Assembly: GCF_900205965.1 (NCBI RefSeq)
Contig: NZ_OAOF01000025.1
Coordinates: 1-56,054 of the forward strand
Source of the DNA: Lacrimispora amygdalina
GTDB lineage: Bacteria > Bacillota > Clostridia > Lachnospirales > Lachnospiraceae
DNA length: 56,054 bases
Reading direction: 5' to 3'
Shown here: in pieces, positions 1 to 11,900 of the stretch
Position numbering within the stretch: the stretch's first letter is position 1
Layout of the letters: every line of letters begins with the position of its first letter
Notes under the pieces: generated by a model
Told to the model about the DNA's origin: nothing
What the model saw: only the letters and a program-made list of their open reading frames with translations
The model's database searches: none
Translations under genes and position numbers: made by a program

Positions 1-3000
1 ACCAGCCGTTAAATTTCCAACCATAGATTTCCGGCACCGGAAGAGTCCCCAGCTCTGTATCAAAGGTATGATCTTCCTTTTGTTTCTCCCCGGTCCACCT
101 TACGTGATCCGTATCAAAAGTTACTTCATATGTATTGGGAGACCAATGAGCATACACAGTCATATTTATAGACGGCATCTGATTTCCATTGTAGGAATAG
201 CTGCTTCCACCTGACGCACTGTTATACCAGCCATCAAAATGATATCCCGGTCGAGTAACCTGATCCCTACCGTCTTTCAGTACCTGGTCAAAGGATTGAT
301 CAAAGGAAATAACTACTTCTTTTTTAGGCATTCCCTCCAGGGTTCCGCCATTTCCATTCAAAGTCAGCAAATATCCATTAATGGAATAAAGAGCGTTAAT
401 TTCTACATGATCCTGAATATTGGTCGTAGGTTTGTCCCAGCCAGTAAATGTATATCCAATCCTCTCCGTGACTGCCGGTGGTGGTGTTGCATCATCTCCG
501 ATTGTTACTTCTTGCGTATCTAAGACAGATCCATTCCAATCTTTAAATACAACCTCGCTGGAACTTCTTTCCCAATGAGCATAGATCGTTAAATCTGTAT
601 CCGGCATTTTATTTCCGTTCTCCGGATACTTACTTCCTCCGGTTGGATCTGTGTACCAACCATCAAAAGTATAATATTTTCGGGATGCACCGGCTTTACC
701 ATCTGCAAGTGTCTGATCCAGTGAATCTCCTGCCGTAAAATCCATATTTAACACCTGGTCACCAGATATGCTGCCTCCATTACCATCTAAAGTAAGGCGC
801 TGAGTACTCACCTCATACTGAGCAGTTAAAATCGTATCTACTTGTATATTTTTATAAGATTTATCCCATCCGATAAATCGGTATCCCGACCTTTTTGGTG
901 CTTCAGGTAATTCTGCATCTTCTTCATATGCTACCGTTTTTTTTGTTATGATTGTTCCATTCCAATCCTTAAAGGTAACCGTGTTATTTGCATTTGCGTA
1001 TTGAGCATAGATAGAAAAACTGGAGCTATCCGAATAAGGTAATTCACCAATTTTTTTATATACTGTTCCTCCTTCCATATTCATACTATACCCAATAAAC
1101 ACTTTTCCACCTGGTGCCTCTTGAACAGGTAATTCCACATCATCTGTATCATACAAATGAGTAATATATTTATATGCATAAGGATTTGAAGGCGAATTTT
1201 GATAACAGTATATGTAATATTTCATTGGTTGCCAGTAAGCATATACATCTAAAGTCCTATACTCAAATAGTAAATCATTGCTTATAGGCTTTCCTTGCCC
1301 ATTAGGCTCCGTATACCATTTTGTGACATATACTTTTTGGTATCCATTACGTGTTAACTCTGGAATCCCCCAAGTGGAAGGACTGGGAGTACTTCCAATA
1401 TTTATAGTAGACTTATAAATCTGCTCCTGGCCTTGAAAGCAATCATGCCATGTAACATCTGCAGTAGCCGGCTTCCACCGTGCATAATATGTTATATTTT
1501 TAGTGACTGGAGTTTCCGGAGAAATCAATTCTCCATTACTATAGCTTGTGTAGTAACCAAGAAATTCATAGTAATTATATGGCACCTCAAAAGATGGTAC
1601 GTTAAGGTCCTTAAATAAAGTTCCATATTCAGCCGTAACCGTTTTTGTCCCCTTACTTGATCCATAGATATTTTCAAAGGTTATAGTGTACTTATTAATC
1701 TGCCAGTCCACGTATACAGTCACATTATCAGTTACTTGTTTGTAATAAACATTACTTTTAGACCCATCTTCTTTGAAGTAATACCATTTATCAGGATTGG
1801 TACTATAACCCGCTCTGGAAACTTGGCTTTTTAAGTTTCTTGTCAAATCATGTAAGTACGAACCAACCTTAACCTCCTGAGTATACGTCTCTTGCCCATC
1901 TATTAAACCACCATTTCCAACAATTGTTACCGTCGCAACATCTTCATATTGTGCGGTTATCGTCATATCACTGGTAATATTGGTAAAACTTTTATCCCAA
2001 CCTTTAAATCTCTTTCCAGGTATTTGTGGTGGTGTTGGAGCAGTTGGCGAATCTCCGGATAATACTTTCTTTTCTTCAATCAACTCACCATTCATACCTA
2101 AAAATCTAATTGTATTTTCATTTGCCTTATATACTGGATAATACTCAACGGGATAGTTACTATCACCATAGAACGTGTCTCCATCATAAAAATAAAGTGA
2201 TTCTGCGTTAATATTAACATGTTGCCAACATTGAAACGTATATCCTGGTTTAGTTGGCTTCGCTACCATAGTCATATCAATTGGACCCGGCGGGGTCGAT
2301 ATGATTGCTTGAACTTTTGATGGTTTGCGCTCATAATTATTATCTACATAAGTTGATAAATCATCTTTATAGAAAATTGCTGTATGATAATAAGACGTAG
2401 CACACCAGACTCCAGTTATCTTAAAACCAGAATACACATTAATATCAAACCCAGGCTTATACAATGTGGTTTCTCCCACATATCTCCCCACATCTGCGGG
2501 ATTTCCATATACAGTTACTGATTTCTCTCCTTTCGTATCTTTAACTGATAATGTAGGGATATTCACACTTCCTGTAACCCAGCCAATTAATTTATAATCG
2601 CTGTATCCCAGCTTATCCTGTACCACTCCATCATAGTCTCGGTATGGGGATCTATTAGCGGGTGAAGGTGCTAAATATGTGTTTGAATTAATAGTAGTTT
2701 TAGAGTCTGCTGACCAAAGAGTTCCAGGCGCACTGTATGAAACTGTGATGTAATTTGAAGGTGCTACAGCTAACATTGTCGTCAACGGATATCTATAAAA
2801 AAATACATCTCCATTCTGATCCGCATCAAACCAGCTTGCTTGCGCTTCTCTTTCTGCGTTTTTAATAACACCGTAAAAATAATATCTAGTTCCGATTTCA
2901 ATAAGATTTTCATCATCTGGATCAATAGGTGCTAATTTCCACACAGTATAATCACTTTTATCCCAGTTTTGATAACTACTCATATCTCTTGTACATTTTG

Positions 3001-3586
3001 ATATGGTTTCATTGTCACCGAATAGCTTGTTGGATAATTTTTCCCAATCAGATTTTTCTGGCCAAGTGCTTTCATAAAGATAAGGAGCTAAATCATAGTA
3101 TTCCTCATCCAGAGTGATAGAGGAGGACATATCCTCAACGCTTCCCATCTGATCCGCTTCATACCAAAGAGGAAATTCCGCCTCACCATTTACATAGCCA
3201 AAGTCTCGGTACTGTACCATTCCGTTACGGTCTTCAAATTTCCAGAACCGTTTCCCGGATTTTTTAACCTCGGAGTAATATTCTGGGATTTCCTCTGGTT
3301 CCATTTGGACAAACTTTCTTACGGCTTCCGAAGGGGTTGCTTTATCCCCTGAGCTTTCAGCCTCAGAGGGTGTCGCTTTATCCCCCGGACTTTCTGCTTC
3401 TGAGGGGGTCGCCTTATTCGCCACATTTTCCGCTGCTTGTGACGGAGACGCAAGCGCACTTACTGCGTCTTCCATACTTGATTTTATTGCAGCGGACGCT
3501 AAAGATGGCGGCGCATACCCTACTGTGGTTACTGCAATGATAACAGCAAGACAAAAACTTAATACTCTTTTTCCATATGTTTTCAT
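1..3586 (-). CDS. Secreted InlB B-repeat (Listeria-Bacteroides repeat) surface protein, C-terminus beyond window
   Basis: The minus-strand frame is open from an ATG at 3586 to the left edge, about 1195 residues, with no stop, so the C-terminus lies outside. The start is supported by AGGAG 8 nt upstream. The N-terminus is a signal peptide (MKTYGKRVLSFCLAVIIAV...). It is followed by a low-complexity linker with three KATPSEA motifs spaced by ESPGD/ESSGD. The rest is extracellular and contains many copies of the InlB B-repeat signature (for example YTFDGWYTDPTGGSKYP, LTIYAHW, YRFIGWDKSY, ILTAQYE), which form small ubiquitin-like folds in bacterial adhesins. A wall anchor or binding domain would be expected in the missing part. 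It is last in the minus-strand series that begins with the giant adhesin, separated from the preceding gene by 164 bp. Role: probable adhesin; ligand unknown. Confidence 0.85.
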   Translation of the reverse strand, partial: MKTYGKRVLSFCLAVIIAVTTVGYAPPSLASAAIKSSMEDAVSALASPSQAAENVANKATPSEAESPGDKATPSEAESSGDKATPSEAVRKFVQMEPEEIPEYYSEVKKSGKRFWKFEDRNGMVQYRDFGYVNGEAEFPLWYEADQMGSVEDMSSSITLDEEYYDLAPYLYESTWPEKSDWEKLSNKLFGDNETISKCTRDMSSYQNWDKSDYTVWKLAPIDPDDENLIEIGTRYYFYGVIKNAEREAQASWFDADQNGDVFFYRYPLTTMLAVAPSNYITVSYSAPGTLWSADSKTTINSNTYLAPSPANRSPYRDYDGVVQDKLGYSDYKLIGWVTGSVNIPTLSVKDTKGEKSVTVYGNPADVGRYVGETTLYKPGFDINVYSGFKITGVWCATSYYHTAIFYKDDLSTYVDNNYERKPSKVQAIISTPPGPIDMTMVAKPTKPGYTFQCWQHVNINAESLYFYDGDTFYGDSNYPVEYYPVYKANENTIRFLGMNGELIEEKKVLSGDSPTAPTPPQIPGKRFKGWDKSFTNITSDMTITAQYEDVATVTIVGNGGLIDGQETYTQEVKVGSYLHDLTRNLKSQVSRAGYSTNPDKWYYFKEDGSKSNVYYKQVTDNVTVYVDWQINKYTITFENIYGSSKGTKTVTAEYGTLFKDLNVPSFEVPYNYYEFLGYYTSYSNGELISPETPVTKNITYYARWKPATADVTWHDCFQGQEQIYKSTINIGSTPSPSTWGIPELTRNGYQKVYVTKWYTEPNGQGKPISNDLLFEYRTLDVYAYWQPMKYYIYCYQNSPSNPYAYKYITHLYDTDDVELPVQEAPGGKVFIGYSMNMEGGTVYKKIGELPYSDSSSFSIYAQYANANNTVTFKDWNGTIITKKTVAYEEDAELPEAPKRSGYRFIGWDKSYKNIQVDTILTAQYEVSTQRLTLDGNGGSISGDQVLNMDFTAGDSLDQTLADGKAGASRKYYTFDGWYTDPTGGSKYPENGNKMPDTDLTIYAHWERSSSEVVFKDWNGSVLDTQEVTIGDDATPPPAVTERIGYTFTGWDKPTTNIQDHVEINALYSINGYLLTLNGNGGTLEGMPKKEVVISFDQSFDQVLKDGRDQVTRPGYHFDGWYNSASGGSSYSYNGNQMPSINMTVYAHWSPNTYEVTFDTDHVRWTGEKQKEDHTFDTELGTLPVPEIYGWKFNGW

Positions 3587-3750
3587 ACATTTTTCTCCTA
3601 TTGAATTTCCATAACTGGTGCGAATTTTGCAACGATTCTTCCCAAGTTAACAAATACTCTCTTTTCGCTCTATACTATTCATATTAGCCCCCATAAAAGA
3701 TCAAGTATATTGTCCTATTTAAATGTCTCATTATAATGTCTCATATAAAC

Positions 3751-4071
3751 TTACACAAACTTCTCAATTGGCAATATCTTATATATCTCATCCAACGCTT
3801 GCTGTAATATCAGCAATACCTCTGTGCGAGGAGCAGGGTAAAACAATGCCAATATACCCGTCAAAGCTAAGGCTAAAACAATGATATTTTTTACTAAGCA
3901 AACAAGTGAGATGAATGTGTTAATCGTAAACTTGAAAGTATTTGTTCTTTCAACCACCACCACATCTTTGCCTTTAATCCCGAATTTATCTTTTAATTTA
4001 TCTTGTTTCTTTTCATATTCTTTTTCTTCGTCTGCCTGTTGCTGTAAAATAGAATTATATTTTTCCTTCAT
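3751..4071 (-). CDS. Small membrane protein downstream of a CpaE-like protein
   Basis: A 106-residue protein of no family I recognise. The first 40 residues are highly charged and probably coiled coil (QQQADEEKEYEKKQDKLKDK). They are followed by one or two hydrophobic segments around residues 50-80 (INTFISLVCLVKNIIVLALALTGILALFY) and a short amphipathic tail. A strong ribosome site (GAGGAGCGGAG) precedes the ATG. It starts 18 bp after the CpaE-like gene ends. The same arrangement, a CpaE-like gene followed by a short membrane protein, recurs at 30726-32035, so the two genes probably act as a pair at the membrane. The function is not known. Confidence 0.65.
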   Translation of the reverse strand: MKEKYNSILQQQADEEKEYEKKQDKLKDKFGIKGKDVVVVERTNTFKFTINTFISLVCLVKNIIVLALALTGILALFYPAPRTEVLLILQQALDEIYKILPIEKFV

Positions 4072-4089
4072 CTCCGCTCCTCTTCATAG

Positions 4090-4851
4090 TTAAAAATTTA
4101 CAACACCGGTTTTAAACAATATAGTAAGTAAAAATATGGTATACACACAGATCAATGTCAAGATTCCAGGAAGTGTTTTCAATCGGCTTCCCAATATAGA
4201 ACCCAGGCGTTTTGTATTTCTTAACATCTTCGCAACTAAATTTGTCTTTTTAGATGGTCGAACTAAATCCTCAGATAAAAAGTCTCCAATAATCTGTCGA
4301 TACACTTTATTGCTAGTTGCATCATAAGAGAATGAATCAGGATTATATCCCACGAAAAAAGTGTTTGCTGCCCGGTTTGTCATCTGTTTCAGTATTGCAC
4401 TTCTATTGTCAGGTGGAACAAATGAAAAAATAAATTTTGCATGGTTAAACTCCAATTTCTGTAAAATAGGGCTTACTTCAAAAATTTCATTAGGTTTCAC
4501 CCCGGAGCACACAATATGTATATCTTGTTCGAGATATGAAATTTCATTAAAGTTATCATTTTGAAACGAACCATAATCTTTCACCAGGTACTGATAACTC
4601 TCATTTAAATCCAACACAGAATGATACATATGAATGCCTTCATAAATAATACAATTACCATTTTTTTCAACTCCACCATATAACTTACGAAGTTTATCAA
4701 TGTACCCATTTCCAGATAAATCAATGAAAGCAACATCATAGCCTCTAATTTGGAGATACTGTAACAGTTGAAAAGATTGCGTTGTTGTTCCGATTCTTGG
4801 CTGCGCCCCACATAAAGCAATCGTAATCGTTTTTGATAAAGATGGTTTCAT
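4090..4851 (-). CDS. CpaE/MinD-like P-loop-fold protein with degenerate Walker A and C-terminal membrane anchor
   Basis: A 253-residue protein. It opens with a ParA/MinD-like strand and loop, IALCGAQPRIGTTTQS, followed by a helix and YDVAFIDLSG, which is the layout of a deviant Walker A ATPase. The usual GKT lysine is replaced (RIGTTT), so canonical ATP hydrolysis is doubtful. A hydrophobic C-terminal helix (residues about 230-248) would anchor it in the membrane. The start has AAGGAAAT next to the ATG. It lies between the membrane-anchored protein at 4889 and the small membrane protein at 3751. It is a shorter paralogue of the protein at 30920-32035, lacking that protein's N-terminal receiver-like half. 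Role by inference: positioning or scaffolding for the surface or secretion apparatus. Known CpaE/TadZ proteins do this for pili. Confidence 0.65.
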   Translation of the reverse strand: MKPSLSKTITIALCGAQPRIGTTTQSFQLLQYLQIRGYDVAFIDLSGNGYIDKLRKLYGGVEKNGNCIIYEGIHMYHSVLDLNESYQYLVKDYGSFQNDNFNEISYLEQDIHIVCSGVKPNEIFEVSPILQKLEFNHAKFIFSFVPPDNRSAILKQMTNRAANTFFVGYNPDSFSYDATSNKVYRQIIGDFLSEDLVRPSKKTNLVAKMLRNTKRLGSILGSRLKTLPGILTLICVYTIFLLTILFKTGVVNF

Positions 4852-4888
4852 ATTTCCTTAAGGCTCATTAAAGCCTATCCCCCTTCAT

Positions 4889-5989
4889 TTATTTATCAGA
4901 ATCATTTATATATGTTACAGATGGCTTATCTTTTTTCTTTTTTCGCTTAATGAGCATTAAAAACATTACAATAAAGAATAAAATGAGTAGTACTGCTATG
5001 GTAACGGGGTTTTTCACAATCTCTATAATCTGTTGCCATAATGATTTCTCAATAGGATCAGCCTCTGTTTGATCTATTAACTCATAACTTGCTGTTGCTT
5101 GAATCTTATATATTGTTTGTATCTTTTCCTCTGGTACAATGCTGCTGTATTCACATTGATAATACCAGTATGGTTCTGAAGGAATGGTAACATTTCCTTC
5201 AAAAACAGCTACTATATTAGCAACCCGGCGACGGCCATGGGCAGTGGCGGCCTGTAGCATCTCCCCATCTTGTTCATAAGGCTCTCCCTGCAGCTCAATA
5301 CTGCTAATTTTATAATAATCAGGGCTAAGCCCCAAAACATTTAAGAATTCAGTTCCATATTGGCCTAAATCCGCTCCCTTAGGTATTTCAGTGGTTCCTA
5401 GCATGTATGTATCTGCATCTACTGAAAATATGGTAATAGGAAAAGAAAAATCATCTACCCAATCTTCACCTATAATTCGATAATCGGTTCGTGGTAGCTC
5501 CTGCTTATATTGTTTACCAGTTAAGGAATCCGTCACTGTTACCGGTCCCCGCTCAGGCAGCTCATCAATATAACTTACTTTATTGTACTGAATCTCCGTT
5601 TTTTTATTTTCAGTGCGCTCTTCCGTCATTCCAGATAATAATTCACTGCTTTTCAGATAATAGAATCCGTCCTGTTCTATTGTCTCTGCAGGTGGATTTT
5701 CCTCAGCTGAATTAATATCATAAAACCTATTTGAATCAATATTTATTACCGTTTCTTCTTTTTCAGGATATGAATCAACAATCTTTGTTTTAACATCCAA
5801 TAGCCTATATATCTTTCCGTCTTTAGAGTATTCAACTTCAAATTGGTCAATACCATCATCATCGGGATTATAACTTTCATAAGTATCTTCAATAACCATT
5901 TTATTCTCTTCCAAGGCTGGTGTGGTGCCATATCCCATTAGGGATACGGCCACTACCGCCAGAAAAAGAACTATTTGCTTATTTTTCAC
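4889..5989 (-). CDS. Secreted protein with single C-terminal transmembrane helix, function unknown
   Basis: A roughly 366-residue protein: a signal peptide (NKQIVLFLAVVAVSLMGYG), a roughly 290-residue extracellular region rich in acidic and polar residues, one transmembrane helix (VTIAVLLILFFIVMFLMLI) and a short KRKKKKDK cytoplasmic tail. I chose the GTG at 5989 because AGGAGG lies 7 nt upstream of it. An in-frame ATG at 5995 is only 1 nt from the same site, and the longer frame from 6088 would overlap the preceding gene with no ribosome site. The start overlaps the last codons of the giant adhesin gene, implying translational coupling and a shared job. It resembles other membrane-anchored partners of sortase-anchored adhesins in layout only; no domain is recognised. 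Confidence 0.7.
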   Translation of the reverse strand: MKNKQIVLFLAVVAVSLMGYGTTPALEENKMVIEDTYESYNPDDDGIDQFEVEYSKDGKIYRLLDVKTKIVDSYPEKEETVINIDSNRFYDINSAEENPPAETIEQDGFYYLKSSELLSGMTEERTENKKTEIQYNKVSYIDELPERGPVTVTDSLTGKQYKQELPRTDYRIIGEDWVDDFSFPITIFSVDADTYMLGTTEIPKGADLGQYGTEFLNVLGLSPDYYKISSIELQGEPYEQDGEMLQAATAHGRRRVANIVAVFEGNVTIPSEPYWYYQCEYSSIVPEEKIQTIYKIQATASYELIDQTEADPIEKSLWQQIIEIVKNPVTIAVLLILFFIVMFLMLIKRKKKKDKPSVTYINDSDK

Positions 5990-8900
5990 TTTCATTCCTC
6001 CTGTCTTTTTTGATGAATATATAAAGCACAAGTGCCAAACCACCAAAGAATAACGATAATAACGCATAAAGTATGATATTACTCTCAACTCCAGTCTTTG
6101 GTAAACCTAAGATACTAAACGGGAAACCCGTAGAACCAAATAGTATATGACCCTCGCCTGAAATATTACTATTGTATTCAGGTACAATTCGTCCAACCTT
6201 CTTTTCTGGCTCTGGCGTTGGCGGCTTTGGCGTTGGTGTGTTTCCATCAGTAGTAATTTTTTGATCAATCATGGTAATGGTATCAACCGATCCGTCCTTG
6301 CTGACCGTAAACACAATATCAGCAGCTGTACGGTAGCCAGAAGGAGCTTGTTTCTCCCTGAGCCGGTATGTTTCTCCAGCTTTTAGCTTACCAACGATGG
6401 AATATACCTGATCGGTGATTGTTTCAAATTCTAGCACCACGTTTTCTGAAGCATCAATGTCAATGACCTGCAGCACAGCTTTCCCCAGAAGATTACCCGA
6501 ACTATTTTCTTTACGGATATCAACATTGGTTTCTTTATCCTTCATTACCACGTAATCCGTACTTCCATCTGTACTTACCGAAAACTTTATAGCTTCTGTA
6601 AACGCATAGCCTGTAGGAGAAAGATCTTCCACCAGCCAATAATCTTTACCAGCATCTAATACTCCTGTTACATCCTGCGGACTGCCATCAGCATTTCCAT
6701 CATATTTATAGATCTTCTTACCTTTTACACCTCCGTCATCTTCATGGATGGAATAATGGCCACCAGGTAGCTCTTTTTCGCCAGTAATATCCGTCTTGCT
6801 TATCACTACATGAGTAGGAATATCCCACATAATAACTTTATCAATGGTACCATCATGAGAAACGGTAAACGGAACATCCTCTGCATAGGCAAGGCCGGCC
6901 GGCGGTGTTAACTCATGCAGATAATAAGCCGTATCTACAATGAGCTGCTTTGTAATAACAGTAAAATCATTGGTTGTAGTAAAAATCAAATCTTCTCCCA
7001 CTTTAAACAAATTGTCATCACGAATGGCCTTAACTGGCTGCTTATCTGCATCAAGAATCTGCATAACAGCACCAGCCTGATTGCCATCACGTTTAAAATC
7101 CGGAACCGCCTCAGAAGCAGTGGCCAATTTGTAGATATGTTCTGTATTTGGCTTGTCCTCCATCACTACCACATCAAAAGCTCCATCTTCATTCACAGAA
7201 AATTTGATATCCTTCTCATAGGCAAACCCTTGTGTAGGATTCTTTTCAATCATGATATATTCTTTACCCGGCTCCAACTCAGCTTCAATCTCATGGGGTT
7301 CATCAATGGAAATCCACTCATCAATGATATTTCCATCTTCATCTTCAATGACAATATGCGTGCCAGGCAGCTCCTCTCCGGTTGTAATATCCGTTTTATG
7401 GATCACCTGTTTGGTCTGCTTATCATATACGCCAATTCCTTCTATGCTGCCATCTTTCGAAATCATAAATTTCAACTGATTTGTCTTTAAAATTTCACCA
7501 TCGGAAAATACAGTCGTTTCTGTTAACAAATACTCTTCACCTTTGATGAAAATTTCCCGCTCTGACGTATCAACCGTGTGCCTGGTAAAGATCGCAGCCG
7601 CTCCCAGTTCTGATGAAGCCGTTCCGGAAGTATTCCTGGCTTCCACCTCCAGGCCATCTCCTATTCTTGTGACATCATACCGAATATTTTTGTAAATACT
7701 GCCCGGATCAATGACAATAAACTCGTTTCCTGCCATTGAAATAGTATCTCCGCTCTTAATGATCCCATTTTTGCTGCCAGTGTACTCATAACTGCCTTTT
7801 AACTCCACGCCGGCATTGCTATACAACTGAACCTTAAACTGGCTTGTCTGATCTGCAAATAAATATTTACCGCTTCCGGTCAGATCATTGAATATCGTCA
7901 GTTTATTGGCCTGCAGGATCGGCGTTTCTTTGGTTGTGACAGTCGTCTTTCCACTGGATGTTAGTGTAGCTATTACACTTGTTGAACTAGAAACATGATC
8001 TGCCTCAAGCTCAAATGTTACATATCCGCCCTGTAACGGCTTCACATCAGGAATCGTAAAAGTAAGCTTATTATCATCCTGATTTCCGGCTCCGCTGTCA
8101 ATAATCCTTACCGCATTATCAAACCGAAGTGTTAATTCAACATCCGTTGTTGTATGTGATGTATTTGCGTAAAATACTGATCCAAGTACTGCCTGGTTCG
8201 GATTCAACACATCTCCCGGCTGACCATCACGGTTCCATAAAAATATCTTTGGATTTTCCGGATTAACATGATTCTGTATGGTTGCTTCAGTTAAATATTC
8301 TTGTGGATTATAGGAGTGGATTTCCGTTCCGTCTGCATAGGCAAGCGTTAAATTATTGCTGCCGATCGTTCGATCTTCAACATGATAGCTGCCATCATTA
8401 AAATGCAGCCTCCGGGTAGTTTTTCCGGTTAATAACTCGGAACCATCGGAAAAATACACGATCTCCCGAATGGTATATAGTCCTCCTTCAACCAGATCCT
8501 CTGATGGATATATATCATACCCATTACCTGTTGTGGTCCATCTAAGAACTTCATAGCCGGCCTCATTTACCATGCTCTTTTCCATCTTCGTTGGATACCG
8601 GCCGTTGATTGTTACGGACTGTATGGAGTCCACATCCGGATTATAAGTATCCATCGTAAAATCATCCGTTTGAATGGTATTGACCGTTACTGTATGAAGC
8701 TTGTCAGATATCGTTGTAATCTTCCGGCCGTCCTGTGATACCGTAAACATGACTGGATTCATTAGGTTATAGCCTTTCGGTGCCTTTTTCTCTAACAACA
8801 GGTAGCTCTTTCCAGCAACCAGACCTTCCACCATATGCTGCTCTGCAGTCGTTGTCCATTCAGTAAATGCTTTGGTTTCATCGTAGATGAAGTTATCCTC

Positions 8901-11900
8901 TGCATCCCGTCCCAATAGTTCAAAGATAGCCATTTGTGCACCATCAACGAAGGCGCCATCAATACCGGAATCCTCCAGCTTGTCAAAATCTCGTTTCTCA
9001 ATAGTAATCTTGGTTTTCTCATTTAGTACTGTAATGCTATACTTTGCTGTTTCTCCTGGTTGATAAGACACACCACCGTTATCAGGAGCAAAACTAAAGG
9101 TTTCGATCAAAGTATTCACTGCATATCCATCCGGAGGCACGGTCTCCTTTACCCGGTACCGGTATGGTTCTAAACTTCCGTCTGATAAGATTCTTCCGAC
9201 CGGCAGCCCTGTTAATGTAGCCTTACCATTGATCGTACTTACCGTTCTTGTAAATACTGGTTCTCTGCTTCCTGATTGCTGTAAATATGCACTGACTTCA
9301 AAAACAGCATCGGATAACAAATTTGTACCAGTTTCATCCGCTTTGATAAGTTCCAGTTGACCTTCCGCTACCTGATTGCTGGCCCGGACAATCCTTATAT
9401 TATCAGCCCGGTTATATTCGATCCGGATTGGCTCAAATAATGTGTAGTAGTCTGCACTGGCATTCTCTACCACATAATAAATTCCATTGTCCATACCAGT
9501 TATGGTGTGCGGTTTTAAATCGCCCTGACTGTATCCTTCCGGAATCCGGCCATTAATAAAATCAGCTTCGGTATACTCTCCATCACTTCCGGTAAGCCAT
9601 GTTGTAAGAAGATACTCTGGTGTTTTTATAAGGCTGCCATCAGAAGCTGCTTTGTAAAGTGCTAATTCATTGCCAGCAAATTCTTTGGTTCCATCACCGC
9701 CGATTTTGCTGATCCGGATCGCACTCACTTCGTTTTCAATGGCGTAGTGCTGCACATCAGCAATATCCTTTACAATAATCACCGTATCCTCTGCTTTTGC
9801 GTACCCTTCCGGGACACTTGTTTCTACCAGCACATAGGCCATACCAGCTGGCAGATAATTGAACCGGCGGTAACCCTCGGCGGTCAAGTAAGAATACGCT
9901 TTAGAATTAACTGCGGACAGCTGCTTATAATCATACTGATATTCAAACGTATAATTTCGTCCATTTCTGTCTGCGGTACCCTCATATACGGTAATCCTAA
10001 TCATTTCCCCATTATCAGCTTCAAAAAACATAGTAGCTTCTGTTGGGAATGCAGTTGTATTTCCGCTGTCAATCTGAGTATGAGACACATAAGCTGCGGA
10101 CCGGTTGACGATCCATTTAATGGTGTTGGCTCCATGATTGGCATCATAAGCAGATAAAAATCCATCCATATCCTGCTGATCCATTCCTGCCGGGTAGGTG
10201 ATCACACCATTGATGATAGGAATTTTCGTTCCATCTTCCATGACCCAAACGGTGTCATTTTCGCTGGTTCTGGTAGCAGTTCTCTCTACTGCCCAGGAAA
10301 TGCTTGTCCCAGGCTTGGTGCCGTTTAACTTGTACATGGACTCAAATTCTAAGGTGAAGCCGCTCTGCCCGTTCTGATTGCTGTTAGGATAGTTTCTGAA
10401 ATCTATAGTTTCTGTGTAATCGGTAGCATCATTGGTCACCCAGGTGTCAATAACCGTTGTGTCATCGTAAACCGGCTTTCCATCTTGATACACCACACCA
10501 GATTTATCCATAACTGCCGGATATAAGGTAAAGCCAACATTCCCCAGGAAAATCCTCTCATCTCCGACTGTTACATACTTATCTACTTCCACTTTTGTAT
10601 GATCGTTATTCATAGTGAAATTTTGAACTTCTCTGGTATTTGTAACGGTAATTTCTACTGGTGTAGCAGTTACATATCCTGTTGGTGTTGTTGTTTCTTC
10701 CAGCAAATAGTCTCCGGTAGGCAATCCTTCAAAATAGACCGGCGTTGTTCCCGTTGTCCAGGCTGCATGAATCACTTCAGGAGCCGAAACCGTGTCGTTT
10801 GTTGTTGCAAACGCTACCGGGATATCTGCTGCTTTCTGTAAATAATATCCGGAAGAGGTATAAACCCGTTTTGCTTTATAAAGAGCCAGATCCGCACCGG
10901 AAACATGCCCGTAGCTGTAAGTACCTTTCCCTTCTAACACAGTTCCCATCGTTTTTCCGGAAAGCATATCAATACGATTTACGGTATATTTATTAGTTCC
11001 GTCCAGTTTTTCAATTTCCGTCTTAGTGGACGTATCTACCATTTTTGTATTCTGCATATCTGCTGTTTCTAAAACGGTTTTACCCACCGGCAGGCCTTTG
11101 TTCATACCCTCCGGACTTATGAGTTCCTCCAGGATATAGTTACCTTCTGGTAATCGTTTTAAGATATCTGCCTGACCATCTGTCATGGTAAGATCAAATG
11201 GATCATTGGGAGTGGTATCAGAGGTGACCCAGGTATTCTGCACAATATAGGCTTCTCCCATCCGGTGGTACAGATCCTTCTGATCCTGGTTCTCTGCTGT
11301 CTCATCTCCATCAAGTAATTCGCCCGGCTCATTGATACGATAGGCTGCTTGATTATATTCCTCCAGATTATTGGAATCTTGATAGCGGACAAAATCACCG
11401 TTTCTGTCATAAAGTTCTGTCCCTTTATCGTAAGTTTCATAACTACGCTGGTAGTATGAGGGCAGACCGTGTTCATCGTATACCGGATTCATGTCTTTCT
11501 CAAAACTTCCATTATTTTCATCAACCAGTGTACTGTCATTCATACTCTGACCATTGTTATTCTGTAGCACTGATGATTGTTTATGGCTTTCTTCTCCGGC
11601 ATCGGAACCCCAGGAGCCGGTAATATATCCGGATTCCGTGTGGCTGTAAATTGGATTTGTGACTGCTGTCCCTGAATTATTAGTTACTTCAATTGTTCCG
11701 TTATCAGAGTATCCTGCTTTATTTTCACCAACGGTTGCTATCCTAGAAGTTGTAATTTTATCCCTGGCTATTATATTTCCATAAATATCTCTCCGGATAT
11801 TAACCGCCCACACAAGGACTTTCTGACTTCCGTCAGGCTGTTTTTCGAGAACATATGCCATACCGGTGTAAGGATCAACCAGTGCATCCCGGTTTCCAGC

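Noticed and set aside
6915..7490. 191-residue plus-strand frame
   Set aside because: Antisense to Cna-B modules of the adhesin; composition is not protein-like.
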